This document shows, piece by piece, positions 46,430 to 57,663 of a DNA stretch of 64,000 bases. The stretch spans positions 133,292,682 to 133,356,681 of the forward strand of contig CM043967.1 in assembly GCA_014529385.2 (NCBI GenBank), given 5' to 3'. A program made the translations under genes and the position numbers. This stretch comes from Adiantum capillus-veneris. Taxonomy: Eukaryota; Streptophyta; Polypodiopsida; Polypodiales; Pteridaceae. Position 1 is the first letter of the stretch. Every line of letters starts with the position of its first letter. The notes under the pieces are model-generated. The model saw nothing but the letters and a program-made list of their open reading frames with translations, was not told the origin of the DNA and did no database searches.

Positions 46430-46930
46430 CTACATAAAACAACATTTATCAATGTAGTGATCAATGAATACCATCAAAGTATTAACAAAATATCATCATT
46501 ATGTCAATAAAAATGAATAAATGATCATGGTATCAACGAAAAGCATCATGATATCACCGAGAATAATCATTGTATCAACGAAACAACATCATGGCATCAC
46601 CGAGAATAACCATGGTATCAACGAAATATCATCATGGCATCACCGAGAATAACCATGGTATCAACGAAACAACATCATGGTATCACCGAGAATAACCATG
46701 GTATCAACAAAACATCATCATGGTATCAATAAAAATCACCATGGAATCAACGAAATATCATCATGGAATCACCGAGAATAACCATGGTATCAACGAAATA
46801 TCATCACCGAGAATAACCATGGTATCAATGACATATCATCATGGTATCAACGAAAATCACCATGACTAAAGTATTAACAAAACATCATCATGGTACCATC
46901 AAAATCACTATGGTATCAATGAGAAATTAT
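46430..46930. repeat. ~40-bp tandem repeats in TRIM
   Basis: Repeats of 'accatggtatcaacgaaa' and 'catcatggtatcaccgag' words, about a dozen units with variation and deletions. Confidence 0.9.
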
Positions 46931-47207
46931 CAATAAAACGACGTAAACTATATCTCTAAAAGAATAATTATACGAGAATCAATGAACGAGTATATCATAT
47001 AACAAAACATCATGTACCAACAGTAGCTCAATAGAATTTGGACGATCATCAACGGCTCGACTAAATCGGAACGATGTGTAACTGGCTTCTGCAGCAAAGT
47101 TACGTCAGTAACAAATATATGATTGATGAAGAAAAATATAATTGAGAAGTTTTCAATTATGAGAAAAATCAAAAGCAAAAAGTAAAATTTTGATTTTCAA
47201 ACATATT

Positions 47208-48060
47208 CGCAGTACGAGACGATAACCCAAAATTGGTGCAGAATTTAGAGAAACTTTCTTCTGCAAAGTTATAGACCACATCGATTCCAATTCCCATCGG
47301 GGGTAGTTTCTTCTGCAAAGTTGTAGAACACATCGATTCCGGTCTCTCACGCGGGTAGTTTCTGCAAAATCGTTTTCAATCAGCAGAAAAATAAAAAACA
47401 AAAAACGGAAATTGCTTTTTAGGTATGTACGCAGTCCGCGAACGATAACTCAAAATCGGTGCAGAATTTGAAAACACTTTCTTTTGCAAAGTTGTAGACT
47501 ACATCGATTCCGGTCTTCTTCGTGGGTAGTTTTTGCAAAATCGTTTTCAATTAGCAGAAAAATCAAAAACCAAAAGCGGAAGTTGCTTTTCAGGTATGTA
47601 CACAGTCCGCGAACGATAACTCAAAATCAGTGCAGAATTTGAAAACACTTCCTTCTGCAAAGTTGTACACCACATCGATTCCGGTCTCTTTACCGAGTAG
47701 TTTCTGCAAAATCGTTTCCAATTAGCAGGAAAATCAAAAACAAAACGCGGAAGCTATTTTTCAGGTATGTACGCAGTCCGTGAACGATAACTCAAAATCG
47801 GTGCAAAATTTGAAAAAACTTCCTTCTGCAAAGTTATAGACCACATTGATTCCGGTCTCTCTCATGGGTAGTTTCTGCAAAATCGTTTCCAATTAGCAGA
47901 AAAATTAAAAACAAAACGCGGAAGCTGTTTTTCAGGTATGTACGCAGTCCGTGAACGATAACTCAAAATCGGTACAGAATTTGAAGAAACTTCCTTTAGC
48001 AAAGTTGTAGACCACATCGATTCCGATCCCTCTCGCGAGTAGTTTTTGCAAAATCGATTT
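47208..48060. repeat. ~171-bp tandem repeats in TRIM
   Basis: Unit starts 'gcagtccgcgaacgataac' at about 47208 (diverged), 47431, 47602, 47773 and 47944. Spacing is 171 bp for the last four; the first spacing is 223 bp because of an internal 'ctgcaaagttgtag' duplication. About 4.7 units. Confidence 0.92.
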
Positions 48061-48094
48061 TGATCAGGAGAAAAATCAAAAACAAAAACGTACT

Positions 48095-48106
48095 GCTCTG
48101 ATACCA
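48095..48106 (-). promoter_or_regulatory. TRIM primer-binding site, tRNA-iMet
   Basis: Minus-strand TGGTATCAGAGC is a perfect 12-base match to the common initiator tRNA-Met site and directly abuts the LTR. Confidence 0.95.
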
Positions 48107-48248
48107 TGTTGAGAGAGAAGGAGAGAACACAGAAGTAGAACCCCAAAGTGTGTAGAATACACACATGAGATGATGTATATATAGAGGGGACCTGGGTGCC
48201 ATATATAGAGAAGCCATATATTGAGTAGCTTCACATATAAGCTCAACA
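48107..48248 (-). repeat. TRIM 5' LTR (142 bp)
   Basis: Identical by eye to the other LTR and adjacent to the PBS. Confidence 0.95.
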
Positions 48249-49662
48249 TAAACAAGTCCAAATCACACCAAAATCATATAGCTAGGATCAGTGGACCAAG
48301 GACAAGCTGTGTGCCAAGTTTCATTACCTTTTGACACATAGGTACATGGATCCATGTTTCTTACCATATAGCTAGGATCAATGGACCAAGAACAAGTTGT
48401 GTGCCAAGTTTCATTACCTTCTGACACATAGGTACATGGATCGCAATCCATGTTTCTTACCATATAGCTAGGATCAGTGGACCAAGGACAAGTTGTGTGC
48501 CAAGTTTCATTACCTTTTGACACATATGTACATGGATTGCGATCCATGTTCCTTTGTCACAGACTGATACCATATTTGCACCATAGCTAGAGGATATCAC
48601 AAGGAATCTAGTGGTCTTCTCAAAACTGAATTTGAGGATGGCAAAAACCAAGCCAAAAGCCCAGAACTATCAAACATTCTAACAAAGTGCCAGAACTGAC
48701 CTAACTTTCAATCCAGAGGTCCATTTTCAAAAAAAATCATACCATAGGACCTTCTAATCATGCTGAATCTAATGGTACAAAAAAAAAGTCAATTTGGGGT
48801 CCAAACATGGATCGCGATCCGTGTACCCATAGTGACAACTCAACCTAAAAATTTCTAGATCAGTAGTGCATAGACAAGGAAACATATCCCCAAGTCCAGT
48901 TTTGGAAAAAATTGAGCAAATTTGGATCAAAAGGGAGCAAAACAGATGACAAACTGAAATCTGTTGTGCAGACCTAGTATTGGCTATTTGAGTTGTCAAA
49001 ACAAGTCCAAATCCAAAAAGATTTGAGATTTAGCTTATGGACATAGTCAACAGCAAACTCCTAAGAAGACAAGTCCAGATGTGGCTGAACATGGATCATG
49101 ATCCATATACCTCCACCTCAAAATTTGATGAAAATTGGTATATAGCCTGCACATGACCTTGTCTACACACAGTCAAAATTTGGGAAAATTTGGAGAAAAA
49201 AATTTGACAAAGGAACATGGATCGCGATCCATGTACCTCAATATAGTGGAGTATCTGACTTGGTGATCTTGTAGACATACTTGAGAACATCTCAAATCTC
49301 AAGTTTGAGCTAAAAATACCTTCTGGAAACCAAGATACAAGCCAAAGTTTTTGTGTTCTGGTCATGACACTGTTTTGAGTGTTGTTTCAAGTGCACTTCA
49401 CCAAAAGTGCTTTAACTTTTGATAGACAACTCCAAATTGAGTCAGGTATAGCTAGGAAGAAAGCTTGCGGGCAATAGCACACTTTACTATTTTACTAGGT
49501 TTCCTAAATCCAATCTTCTAGGGTACCCCAAGACCAATTTTCAAAAACCAAAAAAGTCACAAATTCCTGACTTTGAGAAACCTAATCAGAGGTAAGAGGG
49601 GATAAGTTGCACTAAGCCAAGTTGAGCTTGTTAAGTACTATCTTGAGAGATTTGAGTGAGCC

Positions 49663-51776
49663 TTGACCATGAAAAATCATCCACCACCAGGGTTTTCTAC
49701 TCCACTCAACAAAGACATGAAAAACAAAAGAAACGTTGCAATGCCGACAAGAGAGGGATTGGGAGCATATATAGAGGAGAGGCATCCTCTAATCAGCAAA
49801 CCGAACGTGAGATTCATCAAAACCAATGAATCCTTGAGAGTGCTTATAGATTACACTCATGAGGGCTTGTATAGATTCACAAACAAGGATCCATACGTCT
49901 TCTACAGGTGTGTAGAACCCTACGCCAGGGAGTTGACCACCCATAAGAACCTCTATGCATTTACGTATACAGATACCAGCAACGAAGTTCAAGTTTTGAT
50001 GATAGATAAGTATGGACATGAGTACAAACTTTTCAATCCAATTGACTTAGAATGATACACTTACAAGGGTACTCCAGTCTCTACTTACTTTCAGCCAAAA
50101 ACAATGCCAAAGCACATACATGAGAGGATTCTAATGGGATTTTCTCCAAGACCAGAGGAGTGAACGAGATATGTATTTTCAAGAGACCATGAATTGGTTA
50201 GATTAGTGACTGAACCCCAACGATTAAGACCATATCAAGTGTCTCAATGTGTCAAGACTAAGTACACTGGATCAAGCGATCCATATGCTCATGTCTCACT
50301 CTTCAAACAAGTGTTGAGAGCTGAAAAGATTGCAGATTTCGATACTCAATATGAGGGATTTGGGTTGACATTGGAAGGAACAGCCTTGGGTTGGTTCCAA
50401 CCTCTAAACAAAGATAATTTTCCCAACATAGTACAACTCTTACAAGAATTTGTACAGGAGTTCTCAAAAAGAGGGATCGAACACAACACAATGTCACAAA
50501 TCTATGCATTCAAACAAAAAAAAGACGAAAAGTTGAAGCGAAGCTCTGCTTCGCTTCAAACAATACATAGAGAGATGTTATGTGAGAGAGTTACCCCAAG
50601 AGGAGAGGCTATCAGTTCTCTCCATAGAGGGCTTGGTGAATGAAACTCTAAAAAAGGACCTACATTAGAAAGGATGCATGATGTTTAATCAAGTCGCTAG
50701 AGAAGCTCTATATCTACTTGAAAATTGTAAGGCCGACGGGGAGGTGATTGAAGATACAGACAATGCAGCTAGTAGTGCCTCTTCTCCAAAGAGCGAACCC
50801 ACCACAAAGCAAGATGTCCAAACTCCTTGGGAACCAATCACTGATCAAGTGGTCGAGGGGGTGATTAGAAGAATAAACCAAGGCCACAAACAAAACCTAG
50901 ATGTATGAAAACCTCAATTGAGGAGATTTCATACTTGTGGGGGGGATCATCCCACTCCATGGTGTAGCACTCAACCAGAGACACAACGTGTGCTAGGGTG
51001 GCAACAGCATCTTTTGAATGATGGTAGAGTGCTACTCAACTACGCTTAACCAACACATATGCCGCAACCCATGAAAAACCAGTACTTCATGGATACAAAT
51101 ATGCTCATGTTCATAGCCAATCAGGAGTATGGTTCAAAGAACATCCTCACAAGGCAAGAACAACCATTAGTTGGATCACCAGCTATGAAACAAGAAGGTC
51201 TATGCTATGAGTATGAAGGTGACCATTGGACACAAAGTTGTCCAAACAAGGGTCCACAAACAGAATTATTTGTGTTTTGTGAGATGGTTGTGGGATAGAT
51301 CATCTACGCCAACACTGTGCTAAGAATCCAGACTACAAAGGAAAAGCAACAATGAATGTTGTAGGTGTGATTCCTTCTTCAAGAGGATCTAATGAAGAAC
51401 CCTCAATTCCTTTAAAGGTGATGACTCGAGCTCAAGCTCAAGAAGCTGCCAAAAATGCAATCGTTGAGGAGGAACCCACATTGCCCCCTCAAACAGAAAT
51501 CGAAAACTTGTCGGTGAAAACAGGAAGAAAATCATGGAAAGCCAAACGCGACAAAATGAAAGCGAAGAGGCTGCAGGAGGAAGCTGCTTTGGAAACTAAA
51601 TTGAATCAAACAAGAGAGAAGCTTAGACAAGAGTAAGAAAGGAACAAAAATGAAAAGGGAAAGTGTCAAAGACTAACTTGGGAGGTTCAATCTTGGTCGA
51701 CAAAGTCTTTGAACCTTTAGACGGAATTTTGAAGGCCTATGATGCTAGGTTAAAGAACAACCAAACCCATGAGGAT
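49663..51776 (+). pseudogene. G1 gag
   Basis: N-terminal part from ATG 49663: a conserved block (YRFTNKDPYVFYRCVEPYAR, NLYAFTYTDTSNEVQVLMID) also present in G2. In-frame TGA at 50053 and 50161 are followed by the capsid domain: SSDPYAHVSLFKQVLRAEKI, then QYEGFGLTLEGTALGWFQPL, a clear Retrotrans_gag match. A frameshift at about 50545 coincides with a 27-bp perfect hairpin. Knuckles are degraded: CYEYEGDHWTQSC at about 51201 keeps the GDHW spacing but has Tyr for the second Cys. The coiled-coil region (51520-51636, KAKRDKMKAKRLQEEAALET) and ILVDKVFEPLDGILKAYDAR-type sequence follow, until G2 interrupts. Confidence 0.9.
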
Positions 51777-52688
51777 TGTTTGGCGGATGAAGAAACAAGC
51801 GGCCGTTTCCAGAGAAGGATCATATTTTTCTGAGAAACCATTGTAAAATTATTTTGTAAGGAAGCATATTTAAGCCGAGAATTTGTCAAAGGATTTATGA
51901 TTATTCTTATGGGAGCAATTGTATATTAGAGAGCCAGCTAGAATTTTATGAGCTTATGACCGGACAAGCCATTTGTAAAGACCTAATCTATAAAGGTCAT
52001 TTTTTGTAAGTTTGAACATGATCTTTTTGATGGAAAACTGAGAAGACAGCGTACATTTGAGATCTCCTTCTTGTTCCAACTTGTAATCTTCGCCATTGTG
52101 GCTACGGTAATCCAAATTCAGATTTGTTTATTGCATTGTGTTCCTCTTATCTTGCTCTTCCATTCAAGTGTAATCATTCAAGATTCGGTGTAGGTTTTCA
52201 ACTACGAGTTTGAGGCCTTAAATCGCTGTTTTGAGTGTCTATATGCGTGTTTTATGTTGTTTTGACCCTAGGAGGGGATTTAGGGATCCTAAAACGACCC
52301 ATTAGGATCACCTGTTCGCTGTTTTTGCTGACTTTGGGATGAACGATCGCGATCTTTGTACCTCTCCAGAATGCTGTGACAGTGATAGGATATGTTCCTG
52401 ATAATCCCTTGTAGCTTCCCTTCAAGTTTCGTGCGATTCTGATATGATTTGCATGGTAAACGGGCGTGATGACTATAGAGCTGTGTAGGAGGACATAGGC
52501 AGATTACTTGGTGGTAATGCGTTTGATTTGCTTGTAGAGTTAGTAGTTACATCTCTTCGAGTTCACTTCATTAGGATTGACACCCTAGTGAGTTTCCATG
52601 CCTCATCCGAGTCGCTTCCCTTGTATTGATAAATATGTTGATGCTTGAGATCTATGCTATGGACGTCCGTCGCGACGACCCGCAAACA
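51777..52688 (+). repeat. G2 5' LTR (912 bp)
   Basis: Starts TGTTTGGCGG and ends CCGCAAACA; similar length and layout to the G1 LTR. A perfect-core GATCGCGATC motif is at about 52344 inside the LTR. A 'tataaaggtc' box near 51990 is TATA-like. Confidence 0.85.
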
Positions 52689-52689
52689 T

Positions 52690-52707
52690 TCGTGCCGCTG
52701 TCGGGGA
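52690..52707 (+). promoter_or_regulatory. G2 primer-binding site, degenerate
   Basis: TCGTGCCGCTGTCGGGGA lies one base after the LTR and matches the tRNA-Asp complement at fourteen of eighteen positions. It may use a different tRNA or be decayed. Confidence 0.65.
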
Positions 52708-54473
52708 ATGCACCTTAGGTGATGAGTGACCGAGTGCGTAGTTAGATTCCTTAAAAAAGATCAATCCACAAATCCATTTTACACCTCAGTTAGGTTGCTA
52801 GACAAGGGTTTAGAGCTTAGCGGAGTCTAGAGCCAGTGGACCGGCTAGATCCTCTCTTAGAAGATTTAGGGAGCTATGAGTGAGAGTGTTAAAGCATTTT
52901 TGCTCTTCAATTTCTCTAATTCGATTGAGTACTGAAATCTCACCCGAAATCCGTCGTATTTGTTTTGTTTGATTCATTTCCTTATGTTTTTTCATTTCTG
53001 TACTTAGGAGTAGGATAAGCAAATCACATTCCAATCAGATTTTGTACAAAAGTTAGAGTCGAGAAACCAGCAAACCATAACTTTGGCCAAAAAATCCATA
53101 AGACTCTGAATTCTGAAAATATGACCAAACAGGGTTGATATTGATTCAAATCACAAAGTGGTAGCACAAAACACTAGGAAACACTTGTCAGAGGGAGCAG
53201 ACAAAATTTCATCAGATTTGGCCCAGGTACTACGATCGCAATCGGTGTACCTCAATGTCAGATTTGTACAAGATTTGACATGTGCCTTCCTAATAAGATT
53301 CTAAACAAGTTTTTCTAAAGAAACCACACCCAAAAACATCAAAAATCAAGGAAATCAAGCCACTTGGGTAAAACTAGCCTGACAGAACCAGAAAGTGCAA
53401 AATCTTGGCTTTTTGTGATCCAAATGCAAAAAGACTTGGTGGATAGCCTTAAAACATCAGTGTCTACAAGTATGTCAAATTTGGTCTAATTTGGACTCAT
53501 AACTACGATCGCAATCGGTGTACCTAAGTGCCAGATTTTGACCAGATTTCAACTGTGGGATCCTCAGGTGTATACAAACATAAAACTCTAAAGGACCTAG
53601 AGCCAGAAACCTCAAAATACCTGTCAAACCATCTGAACACAAATCTGAGTCAAAAACTGCTAAACTGGCTTAGAAATTGACTTTCAGTAGACCAAAACAC
53701 ATCAAAACTGGGAAGGAACCATACAGAGGGATAGCATGTACACAGGACAACCCCAGATAGCTTCCAAATCCCTAATCAAGCACTGAAATCATATCAAACT
53801 GACAGATTTTGGAAAACAGACACTTCCAACCAAGAAATGGTAAAAACTTGACTTTTTTGAGTCCAAATACAAAAGTGTGTGGCAGGTAGTCTTAAAATAG
53901 CCTAGTGAACAAGTTGTTGAAGTTTCATCTAATTTGGGCCCAAAACTACGATCGCGATCGGTGTACCTCTGGCCCAGATCTAACTCATTTTTGACATGTT
54001 CATAGAGCTAGACTATTTAAGATATCAGGAGTTGTCAAAACTCAAATTGGACATACTGTCAATAATCTGCAAGCAAAATTGTGTTGAGATCATTGTGAAA
54101 GTGTTGAATCTACTGACAGTTGGAAAATCTCATAGCCATCCAGTGTATTTGTTTGCAGAGACCAATCAAGTAACAATCCATGCAGTCGTTGCAGGAATTG
54201 GAAGATCATTCCATCTCCAGGTAAGAGGTTTGGATTCAGTCAGTAAATCCCACTTTCTTCATGTTTTTGAGATCGGAAAACAAATCAACACCAGACACCT
54301 AAATTTAGCGGATCAAAAAAGTGTTGTATCAACGGAAGAGAGTGTAAACCAAGGGATAGTACGACCGTTAGAGCCGATCCTTGAAGAAGGCATCTCCGAT
54401 ACTTCTTCAGGGAGATCTTCCGAGTATTTCACAAAACACTTGGGACAATCAAAACTAAACATAAGAGAAAACA
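52708..54473 (+). other. G2 leader with palindromic motifs
   Basis: Contains TACGATCGCAATCGGTGTAC at about 53231 and 53504 and TACGATCGCGATCGGTGTAC at 53946, each within 'gtacct' context as in G1. Flanking text is A-rich with 'tccaaat...aaaaag' blocks. An open frame crosses from 53996 into gag; its first 150 codons lack G1 similarity and may be leader. Confidence 0.7.
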
Positions 54474-55369
54474 TGGCAACAGGACCATCAGACCCCTCGG
54501 CCACATTAAAGCTATTGTTCATCAAGTATCAATATGACAACAAGCAAGGTGCCAATATATACAAAGATGGTATGGACCGCTACTGTGTGAAAATAGAAGA
54601 TAGACCAAGTGAGTTCAGGGACTTAGTGCCTGTGAGCTATAGCGGAGATAGGTACCTAGATGACGAGGGTATCATGTACTTGGTAGTCCTGAATCCTAAC
54701 ATTGTAGACAAGTGGGGATTGATGGGCACAAAAGCCAAAATAGACAAGGAACATGAGGAAAAGGCACCAACAATGAGCCTACCTAATGCGAGATTAAGGC
54801 GAGAAAACGAAACGTTGAGAGTCAACGCGCATAATGTCTACTTGGGGTTATACAAGTATAATAATGGAAAGCAATATCTCTATTATAGATGCCAGGAACC
54901 CTACGTCGGAGAGATGACTGAGCTGAAAAGACTTTATGTCTTCACCTACATCGAGGGAGCGGAAATGAAAATTGCCGCATACGACAAGTATGGAAGACGA
55001 TATGCAGCAATCGATAAAAAAGAGTTGGAAGGATATACGTACTTTGGGGGACCACTTCACCAGTATTATGTCACTCCAAGCCCACTAAGACCAACACCTA
55101 CAACTGTCGTGCCAGAACCGATGACCACAGGTGGAGGGAGGACTGATGTAGCTGATTCTTTCAGTCGACCTCATTATTCAATTCCAAGCCCCATGGGAAC
55201 GTTACATTCCAGAGAATCAATGGCTATGAATCGAGGTAGTGCGGTTCCTATCTCTACGCATACGGCAGTAGGTCCGACATTTGCAACCACCCCATCACAT
55301 TTGCCTCCTAGTAGTAGATTTGCGGCAGGGGAGACAACGAGAGCAACCTACGATCTCCATGCTGCCTGA
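53996..55369 (+). pseudogene. G2 gag N-terminal region
   Basis: 457 codons open. ATG at 54474 (MATGPSDPSATLKLLFIKYQ) is the likely start, because similarity to G1 is confined to the part after it. Residues corresponding to 54837-55040 give NGKQYLYYRCQEPYVGEMTE and RLYVFTYIEGAEMKIAAYDK, the conserved block shared with G1. A Pro/Thr/Ser-rich tail follows. The frame ends in TGA just before the capsid domain; a frameshift links them. The shared block is not a gag domain I recognise. Confidence 0.8.
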
Positions 55370-55396
55370 GAATGATTAAGTCGAGACACGGGAGCA

Positions 55397-57603
55397 ATGA
55401 GATTGACCGCAGACCATAGACGGATCAGGCCATCCCAAGTAGCGAAGTGCATGCCGAAGAAGTATAGCGGATCGGGGGATCCATATGCCCATGTATCGCT
55501 CTTCAAGCAAGTCTTAAGAGCAGAACAGATCACTGATTTCCATACTCAATACGAGGGATTCGGGCTGACCTTGGAAGGGACGGCCTTAACATGGTTTCAA
55601 CCTTTAAACCCTGAAACTTGTCCGAATATTGAACATGTATTGCGCGAGTTCGCAGAAGAATTCTCAAAACGGGGTATAAAGTATAATACTGTATTGCAGA
55701 TATATGCTTTTAAACAAAGGGAGAGTGAAAAAGTGAAGGAAGCAACCTTGAGATTGAAGCAATACATTGAGAGGTTCCCGAGGAGGGAATTACCGCAGGA
55801 CGAGAGATTGTCTGTGCTCTTTGTCGAAGGACTTAGGAATGAAACCTTGAAAAAGGACCTTCACTTGAAGGCCTGTAGCACATTTCAATAGGTTACAAGG
55901 GAAGCGTTATATCTTGTCGATAACTGCAAAGCATATGGGGAAGTGTCAGAGGATACTAATTCAGTAACCAGTGGCTCTTCATCGATTAAAAGCGAACCCT
56001 CTACCAAGAAAAATGCTCAGGCATCCTTGATGCCCACAGCTGATCAAATGATAGAGGAGGTAACGAAGAGAATGCAGCAACATATGAGATCAAATCCAGT
56101 GATGAGACAGTCTCAGACGAGGAAGTGTGACATATGTGGGGGGGATCATCCGATGTCGTGGTGCACACAACAGCCGAAAGCATCAGTTGCGAATGGACGA
56201 GTACTGAAATGGTGCGCCATAGAACAAAAATGGACAAATCATAGCACAGAAGAGTGTTTTTATTAAAAAACTATGTGAGGGAAAGACCGTATGGACCTCC
56301 AGTAGGACCATCCCAACCACCTCCTCCAAGATATCAAGTTGGACCAAATATGAATCTGGTAGCAAGAGCAGACATACCTCAACCTGTGTTGGGTCAACAA
56401 CCTCCATTACCACAGGAAAATAGAGCCATGATTAGGTATGCTCGACCTTGTGAACCATCACCAGGAACAAATAGTACACTTCAAGTTTCTTATTATGAGG
56501 AACCGAATGAGCCTTACGCAACAAAACCTGAATCACAAATGTACGCAGACAAAGCCTATCAACCATGGGGAAATAGAGAGGGTATGGCACCACCAACGTA
56601 TGTAGCACAACCTTTGAGAGATCAATATTTGGTAGACGAAAGAACGTTAATGCTCATTGCGAACCAGAATTACAAACCAAGAGGATATCCTAATAGAGCA
56701 GGACAACCTATGGGACCACCTCCTCAAAATCAACCACCAATTGGACAGTGCTATAGCTGTGAAAGTACGGATCATTGGGAGCATAACTGCCCTTTCAAAG
56801 GCGAAAGAGTGAAAATTTTTGGGTTTTGTGATGGATGTTGTGTGAATCACATATTGCCAGATTGCCCAAAGAATCCGGACAACAAGGAAAAAGCAACTAT
56901 GGATATTGTGGAGGTGATACCAAGTGCAAGCAGCGGATCAGAAACCGATCCCATGATCCAAATCAATGCGATAACCAGAGCCCAAGCCAAGGACTTAGGG
57001 AAAAACGATCCCTTGGAGGAAAAGGTCGAGTTGCCAATACCCACAGAAAATGAGAGTTTATCCGTGAGAACCCAGTGAAAATCCTGGAAGGCGAAACGGG
57101 ATAGGATGAAAACAAGATGGTTGAAAACCCAAATTGCCATGAAAAACGAATTGCATGAAACAAAGGAGCAACTGAAATTAGAAAGAGAGAGTAAAACTGC
57201 TGACGTTAACAACAAGCCGAGGAAAGCGTCCTCAGGGGGATCAGTCTTGGTTGAGAAAGTGCTAGAGCCGTTAGATGCTCTATTACAAGCGTATGAAGCA
57301 AGGCTAAAAACAAACCAAACCTTAGAGCAAATATGGTTAACTTATCCTCAACCAGAAGTGGAAACGAAGCGTTTGGAAATGTGTAAACACCTCATTGAAA
57401 CAGCCCAGGCGTTGATGGAACCTAAGGTGGTTAGAACCCCAGAACAAGAAGTGTTGATTCACAAAGAGCAAGAAAAACTAAAAATCGATGAACCAAAACA
57501 AGTAAACGGACCCACGCCTGAAACGATATTGTCACTGGATCACCGAGTGGTGCCGAACACGACTGATGACGCTAAGTCAATGACGATAATTCCAATTCCA
57601 TAA
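55397..57603 (+). pseudogene. G2 gag capsid and nucleocapsid, unit 1
   Basis: Retrotrans_gag domain at 55397-55891 (GSGDPYAHVSLFKQVLRAEQ, YEGFGLTLEGTALTWFQPLN, RLKQYIERFPRREL). An in-frame TAG ends it, then the same frame gives knuckle CDICGGDHPMSWC. After a frameshift near 56262, knuckles CYSCESTDHWEHNC (about 56751) and CDGCCVNHILPDC (about 56828) follow. An in-frame TGA at 57076 precedes a Lys/Glu-rich coiled coil (57106 on) and a TAA at 57601. The capsid and RNA-binding roles are clear from these domains. Four breaks make it a pseudogene as written. Confidence 0.93.
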
Positions 57604-57663
57604 GTTGAAGAACAATGGCCACAACACTTATGGGAAACCATTAGAAACAAAAAGAACGAAAGC

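Larger units (their letters stand above)
45674..48248 (-). mobile_element. TRIM-like non-autonomous LTR retrotransposon
   Basis: Two 142-bp LTRs (45674-45815, 48107-48248) read identically by eye, with TGTTGAG and CTCAACA ends. TSD TAAAC lies at 45669-45673 and 48249-48253. On the minus strand the PBS lies next to the right LTR and a G-rich tract (GAGCGGGGG) lies next to the left LTR. The 2.3-kb interior has no gag or pol and consists largely of two tandem-repeat arrays. Identical LTRs indicate recent insertion, so enzymes must have come from another element. Confidence 0.95.
44089..49662 (+). repeat. G1 leader built of diverged ~283-bp repeats
   Basis: Successive units share a 'tccaaattcaaaaagattt'-like block and a palindrome close to CATGGATCGCGATCCATG followed by TACC. 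Motif copies start at 44616, 44899, 45182 and 45477 (spacing 283, 283, 295), then, after the TRIM element, at 48345, 48435, 48531, 48806, 49090 and 49216. Three copies at 48270-48548 form a separate 90-96 bp tandem. No protein-coding region was recognised. Confidence 0.85.
43161..51776 (+). mobile_element. G1: gypsy element, LTR to gag, cut by G2
   Basis: The LTR at 43161-44069 is followed by a tRNA-Asp-type PBS, a leader of more than 5 kb interrupted by a TRIM-like element, and gag from 49663. Gag is cut at 51777 by the G2 LTR; the rest would lie beyond the window. It inserted in the RT of F. Confidence 0.85.

Noticed and set aside
47208-48060. Centromeric alpha-satellite-like array from the 171-bp period
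   Set aside because: Only about five units, confined within one TRIM-like element; the period match is coincidental.
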